The notes beneath the pieces are model-generated. The model saw only the letters and a list, made by a program, of their open reading frames with translations, was not told where the DNA came from and made no database searches. This document shows positions 16,805-25,491 of a stretch of DNA of 64,000 nucleotides, piece by piece. A program made the position numbers and the translations under genes. Location: contig NZ_AP014548.1 in NCBI RefSeq assembly GCF_000831385.1, positions 1,727,779 to 1,791,778 of the forward strand, written 5' to 3'. This stretch comes from Nonlabens marinus S1-08 (GTDB lineage Bacteria > Bacteroidota > Bacteroidia > Flavobacteriales > Flavobacteriaceae). The first letter of the stretch is position 1; every line of letters starts with the position of its first letter.

Positions 16805-19252
16805 ATGTTAAAACAACTATGGACGGTTGTGACTATACTTTTTATAGGTATACCTATTGTCAATGCTCAAGATTGTCAGATCCAGCTCAAAGGTACCGTG
16901 ACTGATTTCCATGATGGTGAACCTTTGGCATTTGCCCAGTTCTACATCAAGGATCAACAAAAATCCACTACCTCAAATGAGGAGGGGACCTATATATTTA
17001 GAAATCTTTGTGCGGGTGAGTACGAGATGATAATTTCTCATTTTGATTGTATCACTAAGACCGTAAAGTTATCCATATATGAGGATCAGATTCAAAACTT
17101 CACCCTGGAACATCATGTAAATGATCTAGATCAAGTCAAGGTGATTGCAGACGTCCACGACGATCATGAATCAACCCAATCCACTACACGTGTCTTGAAA
17201 GAGACGATCAACAAGTATAGTGGAGCAACCTTAGGTGATGCGCTGGCTACGGTTCAAGGGGTATCTATATTGAAAACAGGCAATAGCGTTACAAAGCCAG
17301 TTATTCATGGATTATACGGCAGCCGTGTAGCTATAGTAAATGATGGTATGCGCCAGCAGGATCAGGAATGGGGGGTAGAACATGCACCTAATATTGACCT
17401 AAATACAGCCGGGAACATTCAAGTGATTAAAGGGGCTAGTGCCTTGAGGTATGGTGGAGATGCAATTGGTGGCACCATTTTAATTGACCCAGAGCGTGTT
17501 ATTGTAAAAGACACTTTAAAAGGTCAGTTGATAAGCCAAATTCAAAGCAATGGTCGAGGCGGTAGTGTTACAGGAAGCTTGGGAAATTACAATAATACCG
17601 GTTGGTATCAACAAGCAACCTTGACTTATAAAAGGTTAGGTGATTTTGAAGCCCCAGATTATGTGTTGAGCAACACAGGAAGTTCTACATATGCTGCAAA
17701 TCTCGTTGCTGGTTACCAGTCATTTGAATATGGAGCGAGTCTTAAATATTCTTTTTATGATAGTGAGCTTGGGATCTTACGAGCTTCACATATTGGAAAT
17801 GCTGCTGGTCTAGCGCAAAGTATAAATTCTGGTCAACCGTTTCGTATTAGCGATTTTACTTATGATATAGATGCACCTAAACAAGAAGTTCAACATCATG
17901 CGGTTCAATTTAATGGCTATAAAAGGTTGAAGGATCTTGGAAAGCTGGAAGTTGATTATTCTTTCCAATACAACAACAGACTTGAATTTGATATACGACG
18001 GGCAGAGAATCGCGATAGAGCATCGCTAGACCTGGATCTGTTTACCCATAATTTGATGACGTACCTATTGATAGATCGCTATAGCAATACTGATATTGAA
18101 ATAGGAATTGACGGAATGCTTCAGACTAATATTCCCAATCCGGATACCGGTGTTCGCCGATTAATTCCTGATTACGAGAGTCAAAAAGTTGGTGCGTTTG
18201 CATCTGTAAACCATGAATTGAATGATAAATGGTTTCTAGAAGCAGGAGCGAGATATGACTATTACCATATTGATGCAGAGAAATTTTACATTTCTACTAG
18301 ATGGGAATCCTTAGGTTATGATCAGCAGTTTCCACAGTTTGAAGTGAGTGAAAATGAAGGTCAGATATTTACAAATCCAGTACTGGATTTTAATTTGATG
18401 GCTTTTACTGTAGGTGCTAAATATTTGATGGATGATCATTATGATTTTTCGGTAAACCTGAGTACTGCAAACAGGGCACCCAATCCATCAGAACTTTTCA
18501 GTGATGGATTGCATCATGCGCTGGCCACTATTGAGTTGGGTCAATTGGATCTACAAAAAGAGCAATCATACAAGATCAATTTAACCGCTCATGCAGTTCA
18601 TAATGATTTTGATATAGAAATCAATCCTTATGTCAATATTGTACAGGATTTTATGCAATTGATACCTATAGGTCTGGAGACTACTGGTAGAGGTGCTTTT
18701 CCTGTCTCGCAATATGAACAAGTAAATGCGGTGCTTGCCGGCGTTGATCTAGGTGCGACTTGGAATATCTTTTATAGATCCCTGGTTGATCCAGAAACAA
18801 GGAGGGAAAGTATAGATGAAAATCTGCTACTTAATTCTAGATTTTCTTACATCTATGGTCAAAATACTACGGATGATGAACCATTGATTTACATGCCACC
18901 ACCAGTTTTTGACAATGAGCTGGTCTGGGAAAATGGAATTATTGACAACCTCACCTTAAGAATTTCTAATACTACCATGTTAAAGCAAAATAGGTTTCCT
19001 GACACTGATTTTCCGGCGGAGGTATTTGATGATCAGGGAAATTCAACTATTGTGAACGTAGAAATATCGGAAACCCCTAAGGCTTACTCGTTGTGGAATC
19101 TTGTAGCTAGTTACGCTTTCGCGAAAGCGCAATTAAACTTGAGCCTCAACAACGTTTTAAATACCACATATCGAGACTATCTCAATAGACAACGTTTCTA
19201 TGCAGATGATATAGGTCGTGATATACAATTACAATTCATTTATAATTTTTAA
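16805..19252 (+). CDS. TonB-dependent receptor with carboxypeptidase-regulatory domain
   Basis: 815 residues: signal peptide (to about 21, NAQ), CarboxypepD_reg-like domain (about 26-110), a His/Asp linker (VHDDHEST), plug domain (about 125-240; VIHGLYGSRVAIVNDGMRQQDQEWGVEHAPNID) and a 22-strand-type barrel ending in FIYNF. The extracellular segment NPSELFSDGLHHALATIELG recalls zinc receptors such as ZnuD, and the His-rich linker and CxxC neighbour also suggest a metal ligand; this is inference. It sits between the small CxxC gene and an acidic lipoprotein gene (26-nt gap). The palindrome at 19114 encodes AFAKA between the last strands. Confidence 0.85.
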   Translation: MLKQLWTVVTILFIGIPIVNAQDCQIQLKGTVTDFHDGEPLAFAQFYIKDQQKSTTSNEEGTYIFRNLCAGEYEMIISHFDCITKTVKLSIYEDQIQNFTLEHHVNDLDQVKVIADVHDDHESTQSTTRVLKETINKYSGATLGDALATVQGVSILKTGNSVTKPVIHGLYGSRVAIVNDGMRQQDQEWGVEHAPNIDLNTAGNIQVIKGASALRYGGDAIGGTILIDPERVIVKDTLKGQLISQIQSNGRGGSVTGSLGNYNNTGWYQQATLTYKRLGDFEAPDYVLSNTGSSTYAANLVAGYQSFEYGASLKYSFYDSELGILRASHIGNAAGLAQSINSGQPFRISDFTYDIDAPKQEVQHHAVQFNGYKRLKDLGKLEVDYSFQYNNRLEFDIRRAENRDRASLDLDLFTHNLMTYLLIDRYSNTDIEIGIDGMLQTNIPNPDTGVRRLIPDYESQKVGAFASVNHELNDKWFLEAGARYDYYHIDAEKFYISTRWESLGYDQQFPQFEVSENEGQIFTNPVLDFNLMAFTVGAKYLMDDHYDFSVNLSTANRAPNPSELFSDGLHHALATIELGQLDLQKEQSYKINLTAHAVHNDFDIEINPYVNIVQDFMQLIPIGLETTGRGAFPVSQYEQVNAVLAGVDLGATWNIFYRSLVDPETRRESIDENLLLNSRFSYIYGQNTTDDEPLIYMPPPVFDNELVWENGIIDNLTLRISNTTMLKQNRFPDTDFPAEVFDDQGNSTIVNVEISETPKAYSLWNLVASYAFAKAQLNLSLNNVLNTTYRDYLNRQRFYADDIGRDIQLQFIYNF
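19114..19129. repeat. iterated palindrome copy 7 (in TonB receptor gene)
   Basis: Perfect copy, read as AFAKA near the C-terminus of the barrel. Confidence 0.9.
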
Positions 19253-19278
19253 AAACTTTTAATTCTAAGACAACGATT

Positions 19279-19830
19279 ATGAAAAATAGATTCAAATTTT
19301 TACCAGCACTTTTAATTGTAGCATCATTAATCTCCTGTGGGGATGATGATACACCAGTGCAAATTAATGAGGATGAGTTAATCACAACTGTTGAGTATGA
19401 AATGATTAATACTGCAGATGCCAGCAATGTTGTAACATTCCGTCAAGTTGATAATGATGCAGACGGTCCTAATCCCCCAATAATTAACATTACCGGTACG
19501 ATACAGGCAAACGCAACTTATACTGGGAGCGTACGCTTTCTTAACGAGTTGGACTCACCCGTTGATAATATTACCCTGGAAGTTCAGGAAGAGGCAGATG
19601 AGCATGAAGTGTTCTATGGTGTAAATACCGCTGGTGTTAGCATTGTAAAAACAGACACAGATGGCAATGGAAACCCACTTGGCTTGAATACTTCTATAAC
19701 AACAGGAGCAGTAGGTTCAGGGAACTTAACCATTACGTTAATACATGAGCCTATTAAGCCTAACAATGGCTTGACTAGCGCAGGTGGTGAAGCAGATGTT
19801 GTAGCTTCATTTGATTTTGACGTGCAATAA
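19279..19830 (+). CDS. acidic lipoprotein associated with TonB receptor
   Basis: 183 residues; lipoprotein signal ending at LISC (Cys20) followed by GDDD. The mature part is strongly acidic, with beta-strand repeats and the motif EEADEHEVFY that could bind a cation. Bacteroidetes relatives sit directly after metal-type TonB receptors, as here, and probably act as a surface or periplasmic binding partner. No enzyme motif was seen. It is the last gene of the cassette, followed by a hairpin. Confidence 0.65.
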   Translation: MKNRFKFLPALLIVASLISCGDDDTPVQINEDELITTVEYEMINTADASNVVTFRQVDNDADGPNPPIINITGTIQANATYTGSVRFLNELDSPVDNITLEVQEEADEHEVFYGVNTAGVSIVKTDTDGNGNPLGLNTSITTGAVGSGNLTITLIHEPIKPNNGLTSAGGEADVVASFDFDVQ

Positions 19831-19855
19831 GCATTAAGTTTATTAAATAAACAAA

Positions 19856-19881
19856 CCGTCTTGAGACTTATCTCAAGACGG
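19856..19881. terminator. hairpin between convergent transcription units
   Basis: 11-bp stem CCGTCTTGAGA/TCTCAAGACGG with a 4-nt loop. It lies downstream of the acidic lipoprotein gene, and the stop of the small minus-strand reading frame lies inside it. The T-run is weak. Confidence 0.6.
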
Positions 19882-20034
19882 GTTCTTATTTTGAAAATAG
19901 TAGATCTTATTTACAGTATTTTGTGCATCGTCAACCACGTTTTCAACGTCGTCGCTAACTGTATTTTCTTCTCTAAAGCTAGAAATACATGCGGCAAATA
20001 TTGCCGCGATGGTCAATACTACAATTTTTTTGAT
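19873..20034 (-). CDS. possible 53-aa lipoprotein with non-AUG start
   Basis: A minus-strand frame ending at TGA 19873 encodes KKIVVLTIAAIFAAC, a convincing lipoprotein signal, then an acidic helix SDDVENVVDDAQNTVNK like entericidin or YtxH-type small lipoproteins. No ATG exists in frame; the codon where Met is expected is ATC (20032-20034). Either ATC initiates, the start has mutated, or the gene is dead. It lies 36 nt downstream of an lmo0937-family gene, a pairing that makes it credible. Confidence 0.4.
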   Translation of the reverse strand: MKKIVVLTIAAIFAACISSFREENTVSDDVENVVDDAQNTVNKIYYFQNKNPS

Positions 20035-20070
20035 CTTTCGTTTAAATGTAAGGTTAAGATCAACGATAAA

Positions 20071-20256
<186 letters not shown>

Positions 20257-20373
20257 TTATAAAGTGAATTTACTTACAAACTAAAGAGGGTTTTGTTAAC
20301 GAAACTGCAATTTTGCAATATTTAATACAATTAAATGTAAGGTCTGCTTGAAAATGCGATAAGTCCTAATTTT

Positions 20374-21936
20374 TTAATAATCTTCTGGGCTGTTAATTAC
20401 TTTTTCAGCTTTATTCTTATGGGCCTTTAGTAAATCTGGATCCATCTTTTTAAGCAGCGCCATCATCATATTCATGCGTTGGTTATTACTGAAATGAACT
20501 TCCTTCTCGTCTAAAAAATGCCAGTATAGCGAGTTGAAGGGACACGCATCATCTTCCGCTTTTTTCTTATTTACTTGATAGGCGCAACCCTTACAATAGT
20601 TACTCATTTTATTAATATAACTGCCGCTGGAAACATAGGGTTTGGTAGCCACCAGCCCGCCATCAGCCCACTGCGACATGCCGCGAGTATTGGTGATTTC
20701 TACCCATTCAATAGCGTCGATATAAACACCTAGATACCACTCGTCCACATAATTAGGATCTGTCATGGTGAGTAAGGCATAATTGCCTGTAATCATCAAG
20801 CGCTGTATGTGATGGGCATAAGCGTTGTCCAGCGAGTTGTTGATGCTGTGCTTAAGGCAATTCATTTTGGTCTCGCCTGTCCAGTAAAAATCTGGAAGCT
20901 TGTTGCGGTTTTCAAGTTCATTTCGATGTTGATAGTCCGGCATCTCTTTCCAGTAAATTCCGCGCATAAACTCGCGCCAGCCTAATATTTGTCGTATGAA
21001 CCCTTCTATTTGTGAAATGTGGATAGGGTTGTTGGTTTTTTCGCTTTCGCGAAAGCGATCTACAGCAGTTTCAATGACTTCCATCGGGCTTAAGAGCTTG
21101 CTATTCATCGCAAAGCTGAGTCTGGAATGGAAGAGGTAATCCTGATCTGTATGCATTGCATCTTGAAAATCACCAAAGTGTTCCAGTAAATTCTCGCAGA
21201 AGTAATTCAACACATCCAACGCATCCTGGCGAGTGGTGGGCCAGTTGAAATTAGTTTCATCAATACGACCAAAAGTGGCTACACCTTCCTTCTCTAGCAA
21301 TTCTATGATCTCGCTTACATCTTTACGGAATCCTCTCTCATGCGGGATGGGAGTTTTCTCGTCCCATTTCTTGCGATTGCTCTGGTCATAATTCCATTTA
21401 CCACCTTCAGGTTCTTTATCACCCTCGATCATGATGTCATATTTCTTACGCATATCGCGATAGAAATACTCCATGGTCAACCGCTTTTTGCCTTCAAAGA
21501 ATTTTTTGACATCCATTCTTTTAGTAAGGAAATGCTCTGTATCATAACCTTGCCACTCAATTTCCAGCGATTCACAAAAGTCTTTGAGCTGTTGATCCAG
21601 GCGCCACTCGTCTGGTGCGAGGTATTCAAACTTCTCAATACTGTGTTTCTCAATCAACGCATTGAGGTTATCGACTAAATCTTGCTGGTTGTCCTTATGA
21701 TCTAATTGATAATAGACATTCTCAAAACCTCGATCATCCATCCATTCTTTAAAGCCCCTCATAGCCATAAAGAAGGCGACGACCTTTTGAATGTGATGTT
21801 TTACATAATCAGTTTCTTGGCGCATTTCAGCCATGAAATAAACGATATGGTCTTGATCGCCATTGTACCAACTGTGTTTGTGATTGAGTTGATCACCTAG
21901 GATAAGTCGTAGTGTTTTAGGGTTTTGGTCAGCCAT
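20374..21936 (-). CDS. cryptochrome/photolyase-related protein (FeS-BCP/PhrB group)
   Basis: 520 residues of the deoxyribodipyrimidine photolyase-related family, prokaryotic 6-4 photolyase type. The N-terminal alpha/beta domain begins LRLILGDQLNHKHSW; the C-terminal FAD-binding helical region includes GWREFMRGIYW and NYVDEWYLG. Cys ligands of a 4Fe-4S cluster are visible in NYCKGCAYQ and DACPF, plus KMNCLKH, arranged much as in Agrobacterium PhrB. It probably repairs 6-4 photoproducts using FAD and light. The palindrome at 21042 encodes RFRES. The upstream region has a 12-bp palindrome (21942-21953). Confidence 0.88.
   Translation of the reverse strand: MADQNPKTLRLILGDQLNHKHSWYNGDQDHIVYFMAEMRQETDYVKHHIQKVVAFFMAMRGFKEWMDDRGFENVYYQLDHKDNQQDLVDNLNALIEKHSIEKFEYLAPDEWRLDQQLKDFCESLEIEWQGYDTEHFLTKRMDVKKFFEGKKRLTMEYFYRDMRKKYDIMIEGDKEPEGGKWNYDQSNRKKWDEKTPIPHERGFRKDVSEIIELLEKEGVATFGRIDETNFNWPTTRQDALDVLNYFCENLLEHFGDFQDAMHTDQDYLFHSRLSFAMNSKLLSPMEVIETAVDRFRESEKTNNPIHISQIEGFIRQILGWREFMRGIYWKEMPDYQHRNELENRNKLPDFYWTGETKMNCLKHSINNSLDNAYAHHIQRLMITGNYALLTMTDPNYVDEWYLGVYIDAIEWVEITNTRGMSQWADGGLVATKPYVSSGSYINKMSNYCKGCAYQVNKKKAEDDACPFNSLYWHFLDEKEVHFSNNQRMNMMMALLKKMDPDLLKAHKNKAEKVINSPEDY
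21042..21057. repeat. iterated palindrome copy 8 (in photolyase-related gene)
   Basis: Perfect copy, read on the minus strand as RFRES. Confidence 0.9.
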
Positions 21937-21941
21937 ATTGT

Positions 21942-21953
21942 AACAAATTTGTT
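21942..21953. promoter_or_regulatory. 12-bp palindrome upstream of photolyase-related gene
   Basis: AACAAATTTGTT is self-complementary and lies within 20 nt of the start codon at 21936. It contains CAAATTTG, one mismatch from the -7 consensus on the minus strand. A regulatory role is speculative. Confidence 0.3.
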
Positions 21954-21994
21954 CCTGAATCTACTTATATTTTATAATCACGGATCTTTAAGTT

Positions 21995-22201
21995 ATGCTA
22001 AACAGAAAAAATCTCACAGTTATCATCTCTTTATTTTACGCCGCAGGTTTCATTTTATATGCGACGGTTGCAGATGTGGACGGATCTGACATTGCCCTTT
22101 ATGCAGCTTTAGGATTTGCTCTTATAATGATGTTTTCATCAAATTTAAACTCTTGTAAACTTTATTCTCTAACCTCAAAAAATCGGAACCATGGAATATA
22201 A
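21995..22201 (+). CDS. small hydrophobic membrane protein
   Basis: 68 residues with two probable transmembrane helices (LTVIISLFYAAGFILYATV and IALYAALGFALIMMF) and a polar tail. No family recognised. It is divergent from the photolyase-related gene and overlaps the next small ORF by 11 nt in another frame, as translationally coupled genes do. It may be real; evidence is only hydrophobic pattern and context. Confidence 0.5.
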   Translation: MLNRKNLTVIISLFYAAGFILYATVADVDGSDIALYAALGFALIMMFSSNLNSCKLYSLTSKNRNHGI

Positions 22202-22391
22202 TCTTCTTAAAAAATCACTTTTTGGCTTGACAGCACTTTGGTTGATCCTATTGATTATTTGTGCTTTTGTTTTAAATGTTTCTCAAACCTCCTTGCTTAT
22301 GATATATATTACGGGACAAGGATTTCTTATGGCCCTTTTAATTCCTTATTTGCAGCAGCGTAAAGAGCGCAGGAAGCGTTGTGATTTATAG
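22191..22391 (+). CDS. small two-helix membrane protein with basic tail
   Basis: 66 residues: helices GLTALWLILLIICAFVL and LLMIYITGQGFLMALLI, then a basic tail QQRKERRKR consistent with the positive-inside rule. It overlaps the preceding ORF and its stop overlaps the end of the CRY-DASH gene (22386) by 6 nt in convergent orientation. No family known to me. The position within a photolyase cluster is suggestive only. Confidence 0.5.
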   Translation: MEYNLLKKSLFGLTALWLILLIICAFVLNVSQTSLLMIYITGQGFLMALLIPYLQQRKERRKRCDL

Positions 22392-23714
22392 TAATTTGTC
22401 TTGAAGCCATAATTTTCTATACTTCTTATCGCCATCGTATCGATCTGCCTGTGATTGGATGTTGAAGGTTCGATTTCTTGGGTCATTTCCAACACCGCTG
22501 TTATACATCCAATTTCCGTAATTGGAATGCACATCATAGTCGATAAGAATATGTTCAAAATAAGCGGCGCCTATTCTCCAGTCTTGCTCTAGATGCATGG
22601 ACCAATAGCTAGCCACATTTTGCCTACCTCGATTGCTCATGAATCCAGTTGCAGCTATTTCTCTCATATTAGCATTGACAAAATCTTCTGAAGTCGTTCC
22701 ATTCATCCAGTCTTTTAATGCCGGCTTGTTGGAGTTCCATTCGTACTCTTTTTCTAGAATCCCACCTAGAGCAAACAATTTCTCTTTATGCTTAAGTGAA
22801 ACGTATTTAAAAAAGTCACGCCATATCAATTCAAAAATCAACCAATAGGTATCCTGATTTTTTTGCACTTCTTTTTCAAATCTCTTGACTTCATGATAGA
22901 TTTGCCGTGGGGAAATACAACCGATAGCTAACCAAGCACTAAACTTGCTACTGTAATCAGAACCTATAAGTCCATTTCTAGTCTTTTTATAATATTGAAG
23001 TTTTTTAGTCTCCCAGAAATAATGGTTCAATCGGTTCCAGGCTTCTTTCTCGCCGCCCTGCCATGGGAATGCACTTCGCGAATCTTTTTCAAACTCTTCT
23101 AGTCCTAAGTCTTCTAAAGTGGGAATTGTAGTCTCTGGGACCTTTGGTGATTCTTGATGGTACCCGTCTATAGAAACACAATCTCTTATACGGGCTTCTT
23201 TTTCTAACTTTTTACGAAACCCAGTATAAACTTTAGGTATTTCTTTAATAGTAAACGGAATATCGTCTGGATGATACAAGAATTGATCAAAAACTCGGTA
23301 GCCACTAATTCCAGTTTTCAATCCAGCCGATTCTAAGGCATCACCAACTGCATTTTCCTGATCCAATTCATCTCGTGTCCATTCTTTTTGGAGGTAGATA
23401 TTCTTAATAGAATATTCGGTGACTAGATCGGGAATGACCTCTTCAGGTGATCTATGATAAACTAATAAAGGAATGTCGAACTTTTGCAGTTGCTCTCGCA
23501 AGTCTTTTACTGCTTCTTGTATAAAACGAGCCCTATACTTTCCTGTTTTTCCAAAAGGCAATTCAATTTTAAGATCCATCGCAAAGTCGCTCTCTTGATA
23601 AAAGCGTGGATCAAAAAAATAAACTCCTATGACATGACCTTCTGCATCACACGCTGCCTTAAGACTCGTATTATCTTCAGTCCTTAAATCATTTCTAAAC
23701 CAAACTAAATTCAT
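22386..23714 (-). CDS. cryptochrome DASH / photolyase family protein
   Basis: 442 residues. The N-terminal photolyase alpha/beta domain opens LVWFRNDLRTEDN; the C-terminal FAD-binding domain contains MREIAATGFMSNRGRQNVAS and YDVHSNYGNWMYNSGVGNDPRNR, characteristic of the DASH subfamily. These flavoproteins repair pyrimidine dimers in single-stranded or looped DNA and may sense light. It is the last gene of a minus-strand set: flavin reductase, DUF2256, CRY-DASH. Promoter evidence lies upstream of the flavin reductase. Confidence 0.92.
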   Translation of the reverse strand: MNLVWFRNDLRTEDNTSLKAACDAEGHVIGVYFFDPRFYQESDFAMDLKIELPFGKTGKYRARFIQEAVKDLREQLQKFDIPLLVYHRSPEEVIPDLVTEYSIKNIYLQKEWTRDELDQENAVGDALESAGLKTGISGYRVFDQFLYHPDDIPFTIKEIPKVYTGFRKKLEKEARIRDCVSIDGYHQESPKVPETTIPTLEDLGLEEFEKDSRSAFPWQGGEKEAWNRLNHYFWETKKLQYYKKTRNGLIGSDYSSKFSAWLAIGCISPRQIYHEVKRFEKEVQKNQDTYWLIFELIWRDFFKYVSLKHKEKLFALGGILEKEYEWNSNKPALKDWMNGTTSEDFVNANMREIAATGFMSNRGRQNVASYWSMHLEQDWRIGAAYFEHILIDYDVHSNYGNWMYNSGVGNDPRNRTFNIQSQADRYDGDKKYRKLWLQDKLL

Positions 23715-23723
23715 ACCCTTAAA

Positions 23724-23870
23724 TCATCCTTTATTACTTGAACATTTTTTACTGCAGTATTTCACTTGATCCCAGTTCTTTTCCCACTTTTTTCTCCATG
23801 TAAACTCACGGTCACATGTAAGGCAAACCTTTGTGGGTAAATTGTTAGGATTTCGAGCTTTTTGTTTCAA
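23724..23870 (-). CDS. DUF2256 small zinc-ribbon-like protein
   Basis: 48 residues from TTG 23870 (an in-frame TAA lies just upstream, so no longer form exists). Four cysteines in two pairs, KVCLTCDREFTWRKKWEKNW and KYCSKKCSSNK, form a probable zinc ribbon; this pattern defines DUF2256, which is repeatedly found beside photolyase/cryptochrome genes. It lies 9 nt upstream of CRY-DASH and 24 nt downstream of the flavin reductase gene. Too short for many gene callers. Confidence 0.88.
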   Translation of the reverse strand: MKQKARNPNNLPTKVCLTCDREFTWRKKWEKNWDQVKYCSKKCSSNKG

Positions 23871-23894
23871 TGCTGATTTTTATCTTCAGTAGAA

Positions 23895-24536
23895 TTAAAA
23901 TTCTAAAGCTTTCAATTCTTCATCAACTTTTGCATAACTCAATCGTTTTTCAATGTTGCAAGCAGCGTAACCATCCAATCCATTTATGGCAAGTGAACCT
24001 GCTTTTTCTAGATTCAACCAGCCGTCTTCCAGCTGGATTCCTTCTTTTAAATAGATGTCTGTAATGCGGCACAAGACCATGATACATTTATTCTCCTTAA
24101 TGTAATATTCGCTTTCATACTGAGCAGCTACTTGAATCACTGCTTCTTTCACAAACGGCGCTTTGATTCCAGTTCTAGATAGTTTTTCGATTCCCAGCTT
24201 CTCAAATTCCGAGGTGGAGGCATCGTACTTTGCGCTGCTCTGGTGCGCGGGATCTACAAGTGGTGCAATGACATGATTTAAAGTGAGTTCTCCCGTTTGT
24301 TTCAGGTTTTCATAGGTGTGACCCACACCGTGTCCTAAGGGGCGCTGAATAAAGGAAAATAAAGCAGGATCGCTACCTAGATGGGTCACACTGCTAAATA
24401 TCGCAACATTGTCAATACCATTTTCAGATTGAGTGGCGAGCAGATTGGCACTTTTAAATCCGGTTACACTATTAATCAAATTACCTCGATAAAATCGGTT
24501 CATTTGATTCAGATCTGTAGTGGTATAATGGGTCAT
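23895..24536 (-). CDS. flavin reductase-like (FMN-binding split barrel) protein
   Basis: 213 residues of the flavin reductase-like split-barrel family: NSVTGFKSANLLATQ, VAIFSSVTHLGSDPALFSFIQRP and LTLNHV match the FMN-binding core. It may reduce or bind flavin; in this operon with DUF2256 and CRY-DASH it could supply reduced flavin or be a light-response accessory (inferred). A consensus -7 element lies upstream, giving a leader of about 13 nt. Confidence 0.8.
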   Translation of the reverse strand: MTHYTTTDLNQMNRFYRGNLINSVTGFKSANLLATQSENGIDNVAIFSSVTHLGSDPALFSFIQRPLGHGVGHTYENLKQTGELTLNHVIAPLVDPAHQSSAKYDASTSEFEKLGIEKLSRTGIKAPFVKEAVIQVAAQYESEYYIKENKCIMVLCRITDIYLKEGIQLEDGWLNLEKAGSLAINGLDGYAACNIEKRLSYAKVDEELKALEF

Positions 24537-24552
24537 TTAGGAGGGTTTCTTT

Positions 24553-24560
24553 CAAAGGTA
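24553..24560 (-). promoter_or_regulatory. -7 element of flavin reductase/DUF2256/CRY-DASH operon
   Basis: TACCTTTG on the minus strand matches the consensus; its final G is 16 nt before the ATG at 24536. Confidence 0.6.
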
Positions 24561-24616
24561 GCCCATAGCATTACTGCGCTTTCATTTTAGAATTTAAAAG
24601 TTTCCTAAATTAGGAT

Positions 24617-25414
24617 ATGGATATGGACAAGGCATTTCAGGTAAATAAGGACAGTTGGAACCGCAAGACGCAGGTTCATTATGAAAGCGATTTTTACGAT
24701 AAGTTCGCTTTCGCGAAAGCGAAAAACTCATTAAACAGTTACGAGCAAGAAGCATTAGGTGATGTGACAGGCAAATCTTTGTTGCATTTGCAATGCCATT
24801 TTGGGCAAGACAGTTTAAGCTGGGCAAATAAGGGAGCTGTTGTAACAGGAGTGGATATTAGTGATACGTCCATAGAACTGGCGAGAAAATTAAGTGCCGA
24901 CTTAGAAATACCAGCCCAATTTATTTGTTGTAATGTTTTAGACACAGCCCAGTTCCTAAAGAGACCATTTGATATCATTTACACCAGTTACGGAAGCATC
25001 GGCTGGTTGCCAGACTTAATGCCTTGGGCTCAAATGATTTCTAAATTATTGAAACCTGGCGGAACCTTCTATATGGTAGAATTTCATCCTATTGCCTGGA
25101 TGTTCGACTACAATAAGGAGACTCCAGCAATGTCGTATGCGTATCATAAAAAGGAAGCTATTTATGAAGAGTATGAGGGCACTTATGCTGATCCCACAGC
25201 TTCTATTCAAGTAGCCGAGTATGGCTGGAACCATTCCTTAAGTGAAATCATTCAAAGTTTGATCGATGCGGGCTTATCCATCCACAAATTTGCCGAGCAT
25301 GATGCAAGCCCTTATCAGATCTTTCCTGGCATGACAGAAGAAGATGGTATGTATGTGCTCAAAAATCAATTGTACCCACTCCTGTTTGAAATAGAGGCAA
25401 AGAAAGTGATTTAG
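24617..25414 (+). CDS. class I SAM-dependent methyltransferase
   Basis: 265 residues. Motif I is LLHLQCHFGQDSLSWA (about 54-69), acidic motif II GVDISDTSIE, and motif IV YTSYGSIGWLPDL, with LKPGGTFYMVEFHP following. The substrate is unknown; the closest look is the ubiquinone/tocopherol-like small-molecule methyltransferase group. ATG 24617 and ATG 24623 (MDMDKA) are both possible starts. The palindrome at 24706-24721 encodes AFAKA in the N-terminal helix before the fold. Confidence 0.82.
   Translation: MDMDKAFQVNKDSWNRKTQVHYESDFYDKFAFAKAKNSLNSYEQEALGDVTGKSLLHLQCHFGQDSLSWANKGAVVTGVDISDTSIELARKLSADLEIPAQFICCNVLDTAQFLKRPFDIIYTSYGSIGWLPDLMPWAQMISKLLKPGGTFYMVEFHPIAWMFDYNKETPAMSYAYHKKEAIYEEYEGTYADPTASIQVAEYGWNHSLSEIIQSLIDAGLSIHKFAEHDASPYQIFPGMTEEDGMYVLKNQLYPLLFEIEAKKVI
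24706..24721. repeat. iterated palindrome copy 9 (in methyltransferase gene)
   Basis: Perfect copy, 20 bp with flanks, read as AFAKA. Confidence 0.9.
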
Positions 25415-25467
25415 GTTAATGTATTGCTAATGATTAAATGCACGATGCTCGCCTTGATCAATAATTC

Positions 25468-25475
25468 TATTTTTG
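25468..25475 (+). promoter_or_regulatory. -7 element of GH3-family gene
   Basis: TATTTTTG matches the consensus; 16 nt separate it from the ATG at 25492. Confidence 0.6.
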
Positions 25476-25491
25476 ATCAAAACTAATATTT

